Below are positions 44,125 to 53,217 of a DNA stretch of 64,000 bases, one piece after another; position 1 is the stretch's first letter, and each line of letters starts with the position of its first letter. Source of the DNA: Sphingopyxis sp. H115 (lineage in GTDB: Bacteria; Pseudomonadota; Alphaproteobacteria; Sphingomonadales; Sphingomonadaceae); the NCBI RefSeq assembly GCF_001468465.1, contig NZ_LNSA01000001.1, positions 277,031 through 341,030 on the forward strand, given 5' to 3'. Below the pieces are notes generated by a model. That model did no database searches. It was not told the origin of the DNA and was given only the letters and a program-made list of their open reading frames with translations. A program made the position numbers and the translations under genes.

Positions 44125-44261
44125 TCGTCGGTGCTGATGGCGCCGACAAGGCCGTAATGATCGCCGTCCTCGAAATCAGGTTCGCCGAGTTGCTTGATGC
44201 CGCGGGTCTCGACGCTGATCGCACCAAGATCGACCATTTCCTCATTCACCAGGATATTCAT
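44121..44261 (-). CDS. Lasso peptide precursor A (46 residues; sphingopyxin I-like core)
   Basis: A 46-codon gene preceded by AAAGGAAA eight bases before the ATG. The 20-residue leader ends '...AISVETR', with Thr at position -2 as the leader peptidase requires. The 26-residue core starts with Gly ('GIKQLGEPD') and has Asp at position 9 as ring acceptor, followed by 'FEDGDHYGLVGAISTDD'. From memory, sphingopyxin I has the same layout: Gly-Ile start, Leu-Gly at 5-6, Asp9, His-Tyr in the loop and Asp-Asp at the end. The match in position of Gly1, Asp9, the His-Tyr pair and the acidic tail makes the assignment strong. It is directly upstream of B and C on the same strand. Confidence 0.93.
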   Translation of the reverse strand: MNILVNEEMVDLGAISVETRGIKQLGEPDFEDGDHYGLVGAISTDD

Positions 44262-44622
44262 GGCAGTTTCCTTTCAAATAAACGACCCAGTTGAGTCGCA
44301 TTCAAAAGTTACGTGACCGACATTGCAGGACCAACTATATACTTCTTGCAGATTTGAAATAGATTCATTGGCCCGAGGTGGCCCCTCTAGCATATTGATA
44401 CTGTTACCTGATTCTGAAACGGCAGCGCAAATTTGCGTTGATATCGCCTCCGATCATCGATTTTTTGCAAAAAATGGAATGTAATCGAGGCATTTTTTAT
44501 GTCTAGCCGAGTTCTCGGCTCATCTTTTTGACGGAGAATGAAGGATTCCAATCAGCCTTTCGACATCTTCACGACCGAACACAGCTCCGCAGCATCCTGC
44601 CTCGACGGTGGGCGACAAGGCG
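44262..44622. other. Upstream region of the lasso precursor, next to a transposase gene
   Basis: An AT-rich 361-base stretch with no gene. It must hold the promoter for the leftward A-B-C operon. AGCCGAG/CTCGGCT inverted repeats with a two-base loop lie at 44505-44520; they could be a terminator or an insertion-element end. I see no clear ECF-type promoter and do not assign one. Confidence 0.5.
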
Positions 44623-46134
44623 TCAGTGAGGCGAGGCTTCACGCGGTCGTACATTAGGCCGTGGAGCAGCCGCAGCTTCTCGTTCCTCACGCTCCTGCAT
44701 TTCCTTGTGCCGAATTTCCATCTCATCGACGTCGGCCTTCCAGCCAAACGCCCACCAATCTTCCTCCTTCTGAATACAAACGTGGCATTCCTCGTAGCCG
44801 ATCGACAACGGCCGCGGCGTAAGAGGATGCCTTGCCGCCTTTGCCACCGCCTCTTCCGCGGCTTCGTCAAATGGCTTGTGGCACGTAATGCATACCGGGT
44901 TGGTAGCCCTCCATTCACGGACCTTTTTGAGGTATTCCTTTTTGCGCCTCTCACTTCTCTTTCCAAAAAGAGCTCTATTTCGTATCTTATCAAACTTATA
45001 ATTTACCCCGGATCTTTCAATAGATTTTATTTGCTTGTTACGGCTTTCAGTTTTTCCGCTAGAAAGGCGACGATGATCGAAGAAATTCAAAATCTCCCGT
45101 TCCCAGTTTATGCTGATTTCCAGTGGACTACGAAACACATTTTTCAGATGCTTCGGAACCGATTGGCGCCAATTTTCGAGAGCGACTTGCGCGCTGTCGC
45201 GGTCTTTATTGTCCCAAATGTTTAGAAATGCTTCTTTGATCCAATATGGCTCCCGTAAGCTCGGGTGATTCTTGAGCCAACCATCAAGATCCAGCTTTTG
45301 CTGATCGGTGAGCCTGCGCCAACGTTTTTGGAATAGCCAAAGGCAGCGTTGCAGCTCTTTCCTTTCTTCCTTTTCAAGCGTTTGTTGATAAGCGATCCGA
45401 GCTTTTCTCATAGATTCGACGGCCGTCCTAACAACGTGCCATCGGTCGACCACTACTACTGCCTGCGGCATCACCGCATTCACAATATTTCTATATCTGT
45501 CGCACATATCCATTGTGACAACCTCTACGTCATCGCGACCGGGCAGGTTCATCAAGAAGTTCTTTATTGTCAAATCCTTGTGATTAGCCAACAATTCGAT
45601 TGGCCAGCTGTCTTCAAGGTCGATAAAAATTGCGCGCAGCGAGCCCGCTAACTTTGTCTCGTCCATGCCGAGAAAACGTGGCGCGCGAAGTTCTTTTCTA
45701 TGGCGTTCGTTTAGATACTCCGCGTGCGGTTTAGCGATCGAACGCACCACGGCTTCGGATACCCCCACCTCCTCGGCGACGTGAGTATTCGGCATGAGCA
45801 GTGAACGACGCTGGATATAATGAATGCATCGCATTGTCTTGAAACGGCGCGCGTTGACGCCCGCAAGTGGTTCCCAGAACTCGCCGCTGCATACCGCGCA
45901 TTTGTACCGGGCCCTGGTAATCATGACGAAGCAGGGCCGCCCATGAACAGGAGCGTCAACATACTTAAGCCGCTTCGTTTCGATAGGCGACAGATGGCTA
46001 TCGCGGTAGCAGACATAGCAAAAATCCGGAGGCGACTCTTGATGCGCTGAAATCTGATAGGCGCCATCATCGTCAAGGAAGACATCGGTGACGGTCCACT
46101 CGGGCATGAAAAGTGCATTTGTCATGCGCCGCAT
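44623..46134 (-). CDS. ISL3-family transposase
   Basis: A 503-residue DDE transposase. The N-terminal zinc finger has 'FCYVC' and 'YKCAVCSGEF'; the catalytic core begins with 'RFLGMDETKLAG' and continues with 'EVVTMDMCDRYRNIV', 'AVVVVDRWHVVRTAV' and, near the end, 'SGKTESRNKQIKSIERSG', all ISL3 hallmarks. A C-terminal extension adds two more Cys pairs ('CITCHKPF', 'ECHVC'). The start is the ATG at 46134 or one three codons on. Clear terminal inverted repeats and a target duplication could not be established, so the element's limits are unknown. Its base composition is lower in GC than the core genes. Confidence 0.9.
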   Translation of the reverse strand: MRRMTNALFMPEWTVTDVFLDDDGAYQISAHQESPPDFCYVCYRDSHLSPIETKRLKYVDAPVHGRPCFVMITRARYKCAVCSGEFWEPLAGVNARRFKTMRCIHYIQRRSLLMPNTHVAEEVGVSEAVVRSIAKPHAEYLNERHRKELRAPRFLGMDETKLAGSLRAIFIDLEDSWPIELLANHKDLTIKNFLMNLPGRDDVEVVTMDMCDRYRNIVNAVMPQAVVVVDRWHVVRTAVESMRKARIAYQQTLEKEERKELQRCLWLFQKRWRRLTDQQKLDLDGWLKNHPSLREPYWIKEAFLNIWDNKDRDSAQVALENWRQSVPKHLKNVFRSPLEISINWEREILNFFDHRRLSSGKTESRNKQIKSIERSGVNYKFDKIRNRALFGKRSERRKKEYLKKVREWRATNPVCITCHKPFDEAAEEAVAKAARHPLTPRPLSIGYEECHVCIQKEEDWWAFGWKADVDEMEIRHKEMQEREEREAAAAPRPNVRPREASPH

Positions 46135-46659
46135 AGGGATGATAATTTCCTTAATAAAATCCGCATGATATCCAGAAAATTGTCGCCATCTTGGCAATAT
46201 CGGGAGCCATGGCAGTCGTTGCCTGATCCGGAGGGGGACAAGCCCTTTTCGCGGCAACCGCACCTCTCTTCACTTAGAGTAAGATTTAGTTCTGCAGCTT
46301 CTGGGATCTGCAGCATCTGGGGTTCGCGCTATCGCCGGGCGGCAGCTATCTCAGCTTGAAAATCAATGGAAAGTCCCAGCACCTCCCAGCGAGCATGGTA
46401 ACGCTTGCACCCTCTGGGCGTGCAGGGCGGGCCTCATGATGGGCACAAATTTTGTCAGAAACCTTCAAACCGCAGTTGACCGGGACGGCAAAGTTTGTTG
46501 CGGGGCACCGCCCCTGCGAACGGCATCTTCTTCGCGTCAGATCTGCATCTTCGGAGCCCTTCCGTTTACCGAACTTCATTTGACTTTGCCGCGCCGTCAA
46601 TGCGATGAACATCGCGACACGGTCAATCTGGGTTGCAACCGACCGGCACGGAGACAGTA
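46135..46659. other. Intergenic stretch between the transposase and rodZ-like genes
   Basis: About 525 bases with only short, unconvincing frames. It probably contains the right boundary of the accessory block and the promoter of the rodZ-like gene, but I cannot mark either. Confidence 0.45.
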
Positions 46660-47526
46660 ATGGCAGACGAGGAAGTCGCCCCGGAACAGGGCGAGTTGGC
46701 GATCACGCGCACCGGCGATCGGCTTCGGCTGGCACGCGAGGCGGCGGGATTGTCGCTTGCCGACGTCGCGACGCGGACGCGGATCAACCAGCGCCATCTC
46801 GTTGCGATCGAAAAGTCCGATTTTTCCGAGTTGCCCGGGCGTACCTATGTCACCGGTTTCGCGCGCGCCTATGCCCGCGCGATCGACCTGCCCGAGGCAG
46901 AGATCGGCGCGGCGGTTCGCCGCGAACTGGAAGAAGACGCCTATGGCTCGCGCCCGCTCTACGAAGCCTATGAACCCACCGATCCGGCGCGCCTGCCGAC
47001 GGCGCGGCTGACCTGGACGCTAGTCATCGTCACGCTCTTACTGGCGTCGGCCTATGGCGTGTGGCGCTTTCTTTCGGTCGAACCCGACGAGGCGCTGATC
47101 GCGGCACAGAATCGCGCCGCCGATGAATCGGAGGCGCCAAACGGCGAGGTGGCAACCGCGCCGGCAACCAAGGTGGGAGCATCATTGGCGGCGGTCGCGG
47201 CCAACGCGCCTGTTGTGCTGACCGGCCTGTCGGAGGTCTGGATCGGGTTCGACGATGCGCAAGGGAAGACCGAGAACTGGCGCACGCTCGACGCTGGCGA
47301 AACCTATCAGGTGCCCCCGGCCTACGTCGAGCAGTTCACGTTGCGCACGAGCATCCCGCAGGCGCTCAAGGTCACCGTCGGCGGACGCGACATCGGCCCG
47401 ATCGGCCCTGCCGACACGCTGGTAAAGGGTGTCTCGCTGAAGCCCTCCGATCTTGTCGCGCGCGCCGAAGGCAATGGAGCGACCGACGGGGCGACGCGGC
47501 CAGCAAGGTCGCAAACCAAGGGCTGA
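46660..47526 (+). CDS. RodZ-like helix-turn-helix membrane protein
   Basis: A 288-residue protein of RodZ layout. The N-terminal HTH_25 domain ('RLRLAREAAGLSLADVATRTRINQRHLVAIEKSDFSELPGRTYVTGFARAYARAIDL') is followed by a single transmembrane helix ('LTWTLVIVTLLLASAYGVWRF', about residues 112-132) and a periplasmic DUF4115-type beta domain ('WIGFDDAQGKTENWRTLDAGETYQVP'). It probably links MreB to the envelope. GGAG precedes the ATG at 46660. It opens a cell-envelope/housekeeping run of genes on the plus strand. Confidence 0.85.
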   Translation: MADEEVAPEQGELAITRTGDRLRLAREAAGLSLADVATRTRINQRHLVAIEKSDFSELPGRTYVTGFARAYARAIDLPEAEIGAAVRRELEEDAYGSRPLYEAYEPTDPARLPTARLTWTLVIVTLLLASAYGVWRFLSVEPDEALIAAQNRAADESEAPNGEVATAPATKVGASLAAVAANAPVVLTGLSEVWIGFDDAQGKTENWRTLDAGETYQVPPAYVEQFTLRTSIPQALKVTVGGRDIGPIGPADTLVKGVSLKPSDLVARAEGNGATDGATRPARSQTKG

Positions 47527-47652
47527 CTTTGCCGCCTCACGGGCGGGCATTCGGGTAGATCGAAAGTACGCCGAGCTGAAATGGGTTTGCGCTGTCGTAC
47601 GTTGCCGCGTTATGAGCGGAAAAATAGTTAACTGGCGGGGACCTATCGGCAG

Positions 47653-48597
47653 ATGAGCATGCGTTACACCATTTTTTTCGGAGCCGCGACGATCGCCCTT
47701 GCCGCAGCGATGCCGGCGGCGGCGCAGGACGGCGCGATCGACAAACGGGTCGAGCGGCTCGAAAAGGAAATGCGCGCGGTTCAGCGCACGGTTTTCCCGG
47801 GCGGCAGCCCGACGTTCTTCGAAGGCGAGATTGCCCCTGACAATACGCCCGGCGAACGCACGCGCAGCAATGCCCCGGTCATCGACTTGACCGCACGCGT
47901 CGATGCCCTGGAAAGCCAGTTGCAGACGCTGACCGGCCAAACCGAACAAAATGCCTTCCAGCTCCGCGAACTCGAAAAAGCCTTTGCTGCCTACAAGGCC
48001 GAAATGGACAAGCGCTTCGCCGACTCTGCCGCCGCGGCGGTCGAAGCGACGCCGGCAAGCCTGGCGCCAGCGGTGAGGCCGCCGGTCGCGACGTCGACCA
48101 CAGCCGCCGCGACGACGGCCAAAAAGCCCGCGGCGACAGCGGCAAAGCCGGCGACTTCGGACGCGGCGCGGCTGGCGCTGGTGAAGAAGGTAGAAGTCCC
48201 ATCGAGCGGGAACGAAATCAAGGACGCCTATGACTATGGCTTCCGCTTGTGGGATGCCAAGCTTTACCCCGAAGCGCAGGCGCAGTTGAAAACCGTGGTC
48301 GCAAAATGGCCGAAGAGCAGCCAGGCGAGCTATGCGCAGAATCTGCTCGGCCGCGCCTATCTCGACGAAGGCAAACCCAGCCTTGCCGCAGTGGCTTTCT
48401 ATAACAATTATAAGGATCGGCCGAGCGGCGCCCGTGCGCCGCACAGCCTGATGTATATGGGCGTGGCGCTCGACAAGCTCGGCCGCAAGGCCGACGCATG
48501 CAAAGCGTTCCGCGAACTCGACGAAGTCTATGGCGACAAGGCGCCGCAGGATGTCCGAACCGATGCAGCCGCCGCAAAAGCAAAAGCAGGCTGCTGA
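47653..48597 (+). CDS. cpoB: Tol-Pal system protein CpoB (YbgF)
   Basis: A 314-residue periplasmic protein. After a signal peptide ('FFGAATIALAAAMPAAAQ') an N-terminal coiled coil ('DKRVERLEKEMRAVQRTV', 'VDALESQLQTLTGQTEQNAFQLRELEKAF') mediates trimerisation; an Ala/Pro-rich linker follows, then three TPR-like repeats ('DAYDYGFRLWDAKLYPEAQAQLKTVVAKWPKSSQASYAQNLLGRAYLDEG'). It connects peptidoglycan synthesis to outer-membrane constriction. The ATG at 47653 or 47659 are both possible. Its end overlaps the tilS start. Confidence 0.92.
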   Translation: MSMRYTIFFGAATIALAAAMPAAAQDGAIDKRVERLEKEMRAVQRTVFPGGSPTFFEGEIAPDNTPGERTRSNAPVIDLTARVDALESQLQTLTGQTEQNAFQLRELEKAFAAYKAEMDKRFADSAAAAVEATPASLAPAVRPPVATSTTAAATTAKKPAATAAKPATSDAARLALVKKVEVPSSGNEIKDAYDYGFRLWDAKLYPEAQAQLKTVVAKWPKSSQASYAQNLLGRAYLDEGKPSLAAVAFYNNYKDRPSGARAPHSLMYMGVALDKLGRKADACKAFRELDEVYGDKAPQDVRTDAAAAKAKAGC

Positions 48598-49555
48598 TCG
48601 CGACAGCGCCGGCAGGCTGGCCGGCGACCTCCTCGCGCTGCTCGGGTCCGACTGGCATCGCCTCCATTATGGCGTCGCCGTGTCGGGCGGTCCTGACAGC
48701 ATGGCACTGCTCTGGTTGATGGCGACCTTGCTGCCGGGTCAGATCTGGGCGGCGACGGTCGATCACGGACTGCGCAAGGGATCCGACGACGAAGCACGAA
48801 TGGTCGCGGGCTTTTGCGAGCGCGAACATATCCCGCATTCGACGCTGCGACCCCCGGCGCCGATCCGCGGGTCGCAGCAGGCGGCCGCGCGCACCGAACG
48901 CTACCGCCTGCTCGAACAATGGCGCGAAGCCAATGCGCTGAGCCATGTCGTTACCGCACATCATGCGGACGACCAGCTCGAAACAATCGTTATGCGGCTC
49001 AACCGCAGCAGCGGGGTCGGTGGGCTCGCCGCGATCCGTGCGCAAAATGGCGTTATCCTGCGCCCGCTCCTGCATTGGCGGCGCCGCGAGCTTGTTCATC
49101 TCGCACTCGAGAACGACTTGCCCTTCGTCGACGACCCGTCGAACAGCGACGACCGCTTCGACCGCGCACGGCTCCGCCATGCGCTGCAATCGCAAACCGC
49201 GATCGATCCGGTCGCGGCGGCGACATCGGCGGGATGGCTTGCCGAAGCCGACGAGGCGCTCGACTGGGCGGTCGAACGCCTGATTGCATCTTGGCCCGAT
49301 GCCTCCGATGTCGCCGTCATTCGCGATGATGGCTATCCGCCCGAAATATTCCGCCGCATCGTCGCACAACGCCTGCGCGCCAACGCGCCGCAACTCGTCT
49401 TGCGCGGCGCTTCGCTCGACGGGGTGATCGCCGCCATGCGCGAAGGCCGCCGCGCGATGGTCGGCGCGCTGCTGATCGACGCGGTGCGCGGGCTTGAAAG
49501 GACGATCTGGCGCATTTCTGCGGCACCGCGCCGGAAAGCGCTCAAAAAGCCCTGA
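48551..49555 (+). CDS. tilS: tRNA(Ile)-lysidine synthetase
   Basis: A 334-residue ATP-pyrophosphatase that modifies C34 of tRNA-Ile(CAU) to lysidine. 'YGVAVSGGPDSMALLWLMATLL' is the PP-loop (SGGPDS), then 'DHGLRKGSDDEA', 'TERYRLLEQW' and 'TAHHADDQLETIVMRLNRSSGVGGLAAI' follow in the standard order, with 'LRPLLHWRRRELVHLALENDLPFVDDPSN' further on. It is shorter than E. coli TilS, lacking the C-terminal domain, which is usual in alphaproteobacteria. The start is set at 48551 because AAGG lies upstream; it overlaps cpoB by 47 bases. Confidence 0.93.
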   Translation: MSEPMQPPQKQKQAADRDSAGRLAGDLLALLGSDWHRLHYGVAVSGGPDSMALLWLMATLLPGQIWAATVDHGLRKGSDDEARMVAGFCEREHIPHSTLRPPAPIRGSQQAAARTERYRLLEQWREANALSHVVTAHHADDQLETIVMRLNRSSGVGGLAAIRAQNGVILRPLLHWRRRELVHLALENDLPFVDDPSNSDDRFDRARLRHALQSQTAIDPVAAATSAGWLAEADEALDWAVERLIASWPDASDVAVIRDDGYPPEIFRRIVAQRLRANAPQLVLRGASLDGVIAAMREGRRAMVGALLIDAVRGLERTIWRISAAPRRKALKKP

Positions 49556-49639
49556 TTGCCTCATTGTCATTTAACCCGATTGTCCTATCTTGTCGGGGAC
49601 AAGCTTCGCGATGTGCGCGGGCGACAGGAAAGATTCCGA

Positions 49640-51583
49640 ATGCAGGACGACAAGGAACCACAGGGCAACCCCTGGATGAAGAGCGTGATGATCTGGAGCG
49701 GCATCCTGCTTGCCATGCTCCTTGTCGCCTCGATGTTCGGTGGCGCGGCGCAGCCGGTGGGTAGTCCGCTTGCCTATTCGGAATTCCGCCAAAAGGTCGA
49801 AGAAGGCAGTGTCAAGGAGGTCGTCCTGTCCGAAGACAAGGTGACCGGCACGCTATCGAACGGCGACCGGTTCAGCGCCAACGTGGTTCGCGACCCCGAA
49901 CTGCTCAAAATGCTCAACGATAATGGTGTCAAATATGACGGCAAGCCCCAGGAAGTCCCCAATTTCTGGATGTATATGCTCGTCCAGTCGCTGCCCTTCC
50001 TGCTGATCCTCGGCATCGCCTTCTTCGTGTTCCGCCAGGTCCAGAAAAATAACGGATCGGGCGCGATGGGCTTCGGCAAGTCGCGCGCCAAGATGCTCAC
50101 CGAAAAGCAGGGCCGCGTCACCTTCGACGATGTCGCCGGCATCGACGAAGCCCGCGAAGAGCTCGAGGAAATCGTCGAATTCCTGAAGGACCCGACCAAA
50201 TTTTCGAAATTGGGCGGCCAGATTCCGAAGGGCGCGCTGCTCGTCGGCTCGCCCGGTACCGGCAAGACGCTCCTCGCCCGCGCGATCGCTGGTGAAGCAG
50301 GCGTTCCCTTCTTCACCATCTCGGGCTCGGACTTCGTCGAAATGTTCGTCGGTGTCGGCGCCAGCCGCGTCCGCGACATGTTCGAACAGGCGAAGCGCAA
50401 CGCACCATGCATCGTCTTCATCGACGAAATCGATGCGGTCGGCCGCCATCGCGGCGCCGGGCTCGGCAACGGCAATGACGAACGCGAACAGACGCTGAAC
50501 CAGCTGCTCGTCGAGATGGATGGTTTTGAGGCCAATGAGGGCATCATCATCGTCGCTGCGACCAACCGCCCCGACGTTCTCGATCCCGCCCTTCTTCGTC
50601 CGGGCCGCTTTGACCGCCAGGTCGTCGTACCGCGACCCGACATCGAGGGGCGCCAGAAGATTCTCGAAGTCCACACGCGCAAGAAGCCGCTCGCGCCCGA
50701 CGTTGACCTCCGCCGCATCGCGCGCGGAACCCCCGGTTTCTCGGGCGCCGATCTGGCTAATCTTTGCAACGAGGCCGCGCTGCTCGCGGCGCGCAAGGGC
50801 AAGCGGCTGATCGCCTCGAACGAATTCGAAGAAGCCAAGGACAAGGTCATGATGGGCGCCGAACGCCGCTCGATGGTCATGACCGAGGACGAAAAGAAGG
50901 CGACCGCCTATCACGAAGCGGGGCATGCGCTCGTCTCGCTGCACGTCGAGCATAACGACCCGCTGCACAAGGTCACGATCATCCCGCGCGGCCGCGCGCT
51001 GGGCGTGACGTGGAACCTCCCTGAGCGCGACCGTTATTCGCAGAATATGAAGCAGATGAAGGCGCGCCTCGCGCTCTGTTTCGGCGGCCGCATCGCCGAG
51101 CAGCTGATCTATGGCAAGGACGAGCTCAACACCGGCGCTTCGAACGACATCCAGCAGGCGACCGACATGGCGCGCGCCATGGTTATGGAATATGGCATGT
51201 CGGAAAAGCTCGGCTGGCTGCGCTATCGCGACAATCAGGACGAGGTTTTCCTCGGTCATAGCGTGTCGCGCGCTCAGAATATGTCCGAAGAGACCGCCAA
51301 GTTGATCGACGCCGAAGTTCGCCGCCTCGTCGAGGAAGGCGAAAAGACCGCGCGCAAGGTGCTGACCGATCATCTCGACGAACTCCATCTGCTCGCCGGC
51401 GCGCTGCTCGAATATGAGACGCTGTCGGGTGAGGAGGCGAAGCGCGCGATCAAAGGGGAGGATATCGGCCGCGAGGACGACTCCGACAAGCGCGGCAAGG
51501 CCGTTTCGGGTCACGCCGGCGGCATGCCGCAGATCAAGCGCAAGCCGCGCCCGTTCGGCGATGCTAATCCCCAGGGGGCCTAG
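49640..51583 (+). CDS. ftsH: ATP-dependent zinc metalloprotease FtsH
   Basis: A 647-residue inner-membrane AAA+ protease. Two N-terminal transmembrane helices flank a periplasmic domain; Walker A is '[19 protein letters not shown]' (GSPGTGKT, where GPPGTGKT is commoner), the pore motif is '[10 protein letters not shown]', Walker B is '[12 protein letters not shown]', the second region of homology is '[23 protein letters not shown]', and the zinc site is '[12 protein letters not shown]' (HEAGH). It degrades misfolded membrane proteins and regulators. The ATG at 49640 has AGGAAAG before it. Confidence 0.97.
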   Translation: MQDDKEPQGNPWMKSVMIWSGILLAMLLVASMFGGAAQPVGSPLAYSEFRQKVEEGSVKEVVLSEDKVTGTLSNGDRFSANVVRDPELLKMLNDNGVKYDGKPQEVPNFWMYMLVQSLPFLLILGIAFFVFRQVQKNNGSGAMGFGKSRAKMLTEKQGRVTFDDVAGIDEAREELEEIVEFLKDPTKFSKLGGQIPKGALLVGSPGTGKTLLARAIAGEAGVPFFTISGSDFVEMFVGVGASRVRDMFEQAKRNAPCIVFIDEIDAVGRHRGAGLGNGNDEREQTLNQLLVEMDGFEANEGIIIVAATNRPDVLDPALLRPGRFDRQVVVPRPDIEGRQKILEVHTRKKPLAPDVDLRRIARGTPGFSGADLANLCNEAALLAARKGKRLIASNEFEEAKDKVMMGAERRSMVMTEDEKKATAYHEAGHALVSLHVEHNDPLHKVTIIPRGRALGVTWNLPERDRYSQNMKQMKARLALCFGGRIAEQLIYGKDELNTGASNDIQQATDMARAMVMEYGMSEKLGWLRYRDNQDEVFLGHSVSRAQNMSEETAKLIDAEVRRLVEEGEKTARKVLTDHLDELHLLAGALLEYETLSGEEAKRAIKGEDIGREDDSDKRGKAVSGHAGGMPQIKRKPRPFGDANPQGA

Positions 51584-51644
51584 GCTTCGCGCCTAGCCCC
51601 TTCGATTCAGGGACTATTCATTGGAAGGGGGCAAGCTTCGGCGC

Positions 51645-52031
51645 ATGATGATCGCCCGATACGCGCGCCTTCTACCTGCCTTCTTCGCCGCCCCCTTTCT
51701 ATGTGCAATGGCTCCCGGCGACATGAGCGTCGCGGCCTTTCTGGCGCGCGCCGCTTCGCTTGAGCGGCTGGGACCGCTCGCGCTCGCGACGCCGCAAGGC
51801 AACCGGCTCAAAAGCGAAGTCATCGCGGCGGGCAAGCGATACAAGGCGCGGATCGATGCGCAGCGCAAGGCTGGGCGCAAAACGACGAGTTGTCCGCCTG
51901 AAACGGGAACGCTGACGCCCGATCAATGGCTCGCGCATCTTCGAAGCTATCCCGCCGCCGCGCGAAGGTCGGTCAGCATCAACACGGCATTCGACGCACT
52001 GATGAAGAAACGCTACCCCTGCCCCGCCTGA
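51645..52031 (+). CDS. Small secreted protein of unknown function
   Basis: A 128-residue protein with an N-terminal signal peptide ('RLLPAFFAAPFLCAMAPGDMSVA'). The mature part is basic, with 'AAFLARAASLERLGPLALATP', a 'KSEVIAAGKRYKARIDAQR' helix and one C-terminal Cys-Pro. It begins at tandem ATG codons at 51645/51648 with GGAAGGGGG upstream. It is followed closely by another exported protein gene. I know no function. Confidence 0.65.
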   Translation: MMIARYARLLPAFFAAPFLCAMAPGDMSVAAFLARAASLERLGPLALATPQGNRLKSEVIAAGKRYKARIDAQRKAGRKTTSCPPETGTLTPDQWLAHLRSYPAAARRSVSINTAFDALMKKRYPCPA

Positions 52032-52066
52032 TCGGCCATGAAAGGCGTGGACCAAAGGAGACGGCA

Positions 52067-52546
52067 ATGATCGGCAGGATTTGGAAAGGTTTGGCCCTTG
52101 CGGCCTTGGCGATAAGTGCCCCCGCAATCGCGCAGGGTAACGGTAATCTCACGACCAAGGTCGAAGTCGAAAAGTCCTTTCCTGGTCAGGATGGGCAGCC
52201 CGCGAGCAAGTCCTACGTCACGCCTGACGTTGTCGTTCCCGGCGATCGGGTACGCATTTCCCTCACCTTCACCAATAATGGAGCGGATCCAGCGTCGGGC
52301 GTCGTCATCGCCAACCCCATCCCGCCCGGGCTGATGTTCGACGGCACGGGAGACCAGGATGGCTTTGGCGTCTCGATTGACGGTGGCAAGATATTTGCCC
52401 CTCTCGCCGATTTGACGGTGCCGGTCGATGGTTCGGTGCCCCGTCCGGCGACCGCTGCTGACGTTACGCATGTCCGCTGGAAATGGTCGGACGCGATCGG
52501 TGCTGGCCAGACCCGCTCGGTCGCCTTTTTCGGCCGCGTCCGTTAA
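52067..52546 (+). CDS. Exported DUF11-like protein
   Basis: A 159-residue protein with a signal peptide ('GLALAALAISAPAIAQ') and one beta-sandwich resembling the conserved-repeat DUF11 domain: 'VVPGDRVRISLTFTNNGADPASGVVIANPIPPGLMF' is diagnostic of that fold. Such domains occur in surface proteins, often in tandem; here there is a single copy. AAAGGAG precedes the ATG. It probably belongs to a small transcript with the secreted protein gene upstream. Confidence 0.75.
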   Translation: MIGRIWKGLALAALAISAPAIAQGNGNLTTKVEVEKSFPGQDGQPASKSYVTPDVVVPGDRVRISLTFTNNGADPASGVVIANPIPPGLMFDGTGDQDGFGVSIDGGKIFAPLADLTVPVDGSVPRPATAADVTHVRWKWSDAIGAGQTRSVAFFGRVR

Positions 52547-52555
52547 CGACGCGGC

Positions 52556-53161
52556 ATGACGATCTATTGCGATGAATCGGGGGGGCTGAACGCCGGCGCG
52601 ATGACCTTTTCAGCGGTCATGTTGACGCCGGAAGCCGCGAGCAAAATCCATGAACGGTTCCGCGGCGTCACGGGGTTACGCGGCGAACTCAAGGGCAGCC
52701 GGATCAGTATCGTCGAGCGTGCCTATCTGCTCGAACTCTTCGACCGCGCGGGCGGCCGCGCATGGGTCGCCTTCGCGGAACGAGACAAGCTTTCGCAAAA
52801 CCCGGGCGGCACGCTTCCCAGCGATCTCGCGCTCTATGCGGCATTGCTCAACTTGGCGATCGGACGCTGGCTTCCCGAAACCGGCGGGGTCTGCACCGAT
52901 GTCGTCATCGACGACGGTCGTTACGATCCTAAAATCCTCGCGCACGTCCGCGAGGAAATTCAAGCCGGCCTCGGCCAGTGGGGACGAGCGTCGCTCGCCG
53001 ACAGCCGGCGCAGCGATGGGGTTCAGATAGCCGATGTCATCGCCAACAGCCTGTTCAATATCGCTGTCCGGTCGCAACGCGCCAACCGGATCCAGCGCAT
53101 TCTCGACCCGATGCTCGCCTCCAGGGCGATCCGCGTCGCCGAACTGACCCAGGTCGATTGA
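52556..53161 (+). CDS. DUF3800 family protein
   Basis: A 201-residue protein with the DUF3800 opening 'IYCDESGGLNAGAMTFSAVM', whose Asp-Glu pair suggests an RNase H-like metal site, then 'TDVVIDDGRYDP' and the C-terminal 'GVQIADVIANSLFNI' (the 'G.Q.AD..a' motif of the family). Biological function is unknown; related proteins appear near mobile and defence genes. Here it sits ten bases after the DUF11-like gene, among housekeeping genes. Confidence 0.85.
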   Translation: MTIYCDESGGLNAGAMTFSAVMLTPEAASKIHERFRGVTGLRGELKGSRISIVERAYLLELFDRAGGRAWVAFAERDKLSQNPGGTLPSDLALYAALLNLAIGRWLPETGGVCTDVVIDDGRYDPKILAHVREEIQAGLGQWGRASLADSRRSDGVQIADVIANSLFNIAVRSQRANRIQRILDPMLASRAIRVAELTQVD

Positions 53162-53169
53162 ATCGAAAA

Positions 53170-53189
53170 GGCCGCGGTTTCCCGCGGCC
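53170..53189. terminator. Bidirectional terminator between DUF3800 and rpoZ
   Basis: An eight-base-pair stem (GGCCGCGG/CCGCGGCC) with a TTTC loop. Read leftward it is followed by TTTTCG, a good terminator for rpoZ; read rightward it follows the DUF3800 stop by nine bases. Confidence 0.8.
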
Positions 53190-53217
53190 CTCCTGATATT
53201 CGATTGCGATCCCTGGC

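Noticed and set aside
34305..44261. A lasso ABC exporter gene (D)
   Set aside because: No ATP-binding cassette protein is encoded anywhere in the cluster or its immediate flanks.
44520..44993. A minus-strand frame of 157 codons overlapping the transposase end
   Set aside because: It overlaps the ISL3 coding region in another frame and has basic, unstructured composition.
44517..46611. GGCTCATCTTTTTGACGG at 44517 and a partial inverted match ending at about 46611 as ISL3 terminal repeats
   Set aside because: The match has several mismatches and the flanking eight bases (44509-44516 and 46612-46619) differ, so no target duplication supports these as the element's ends.
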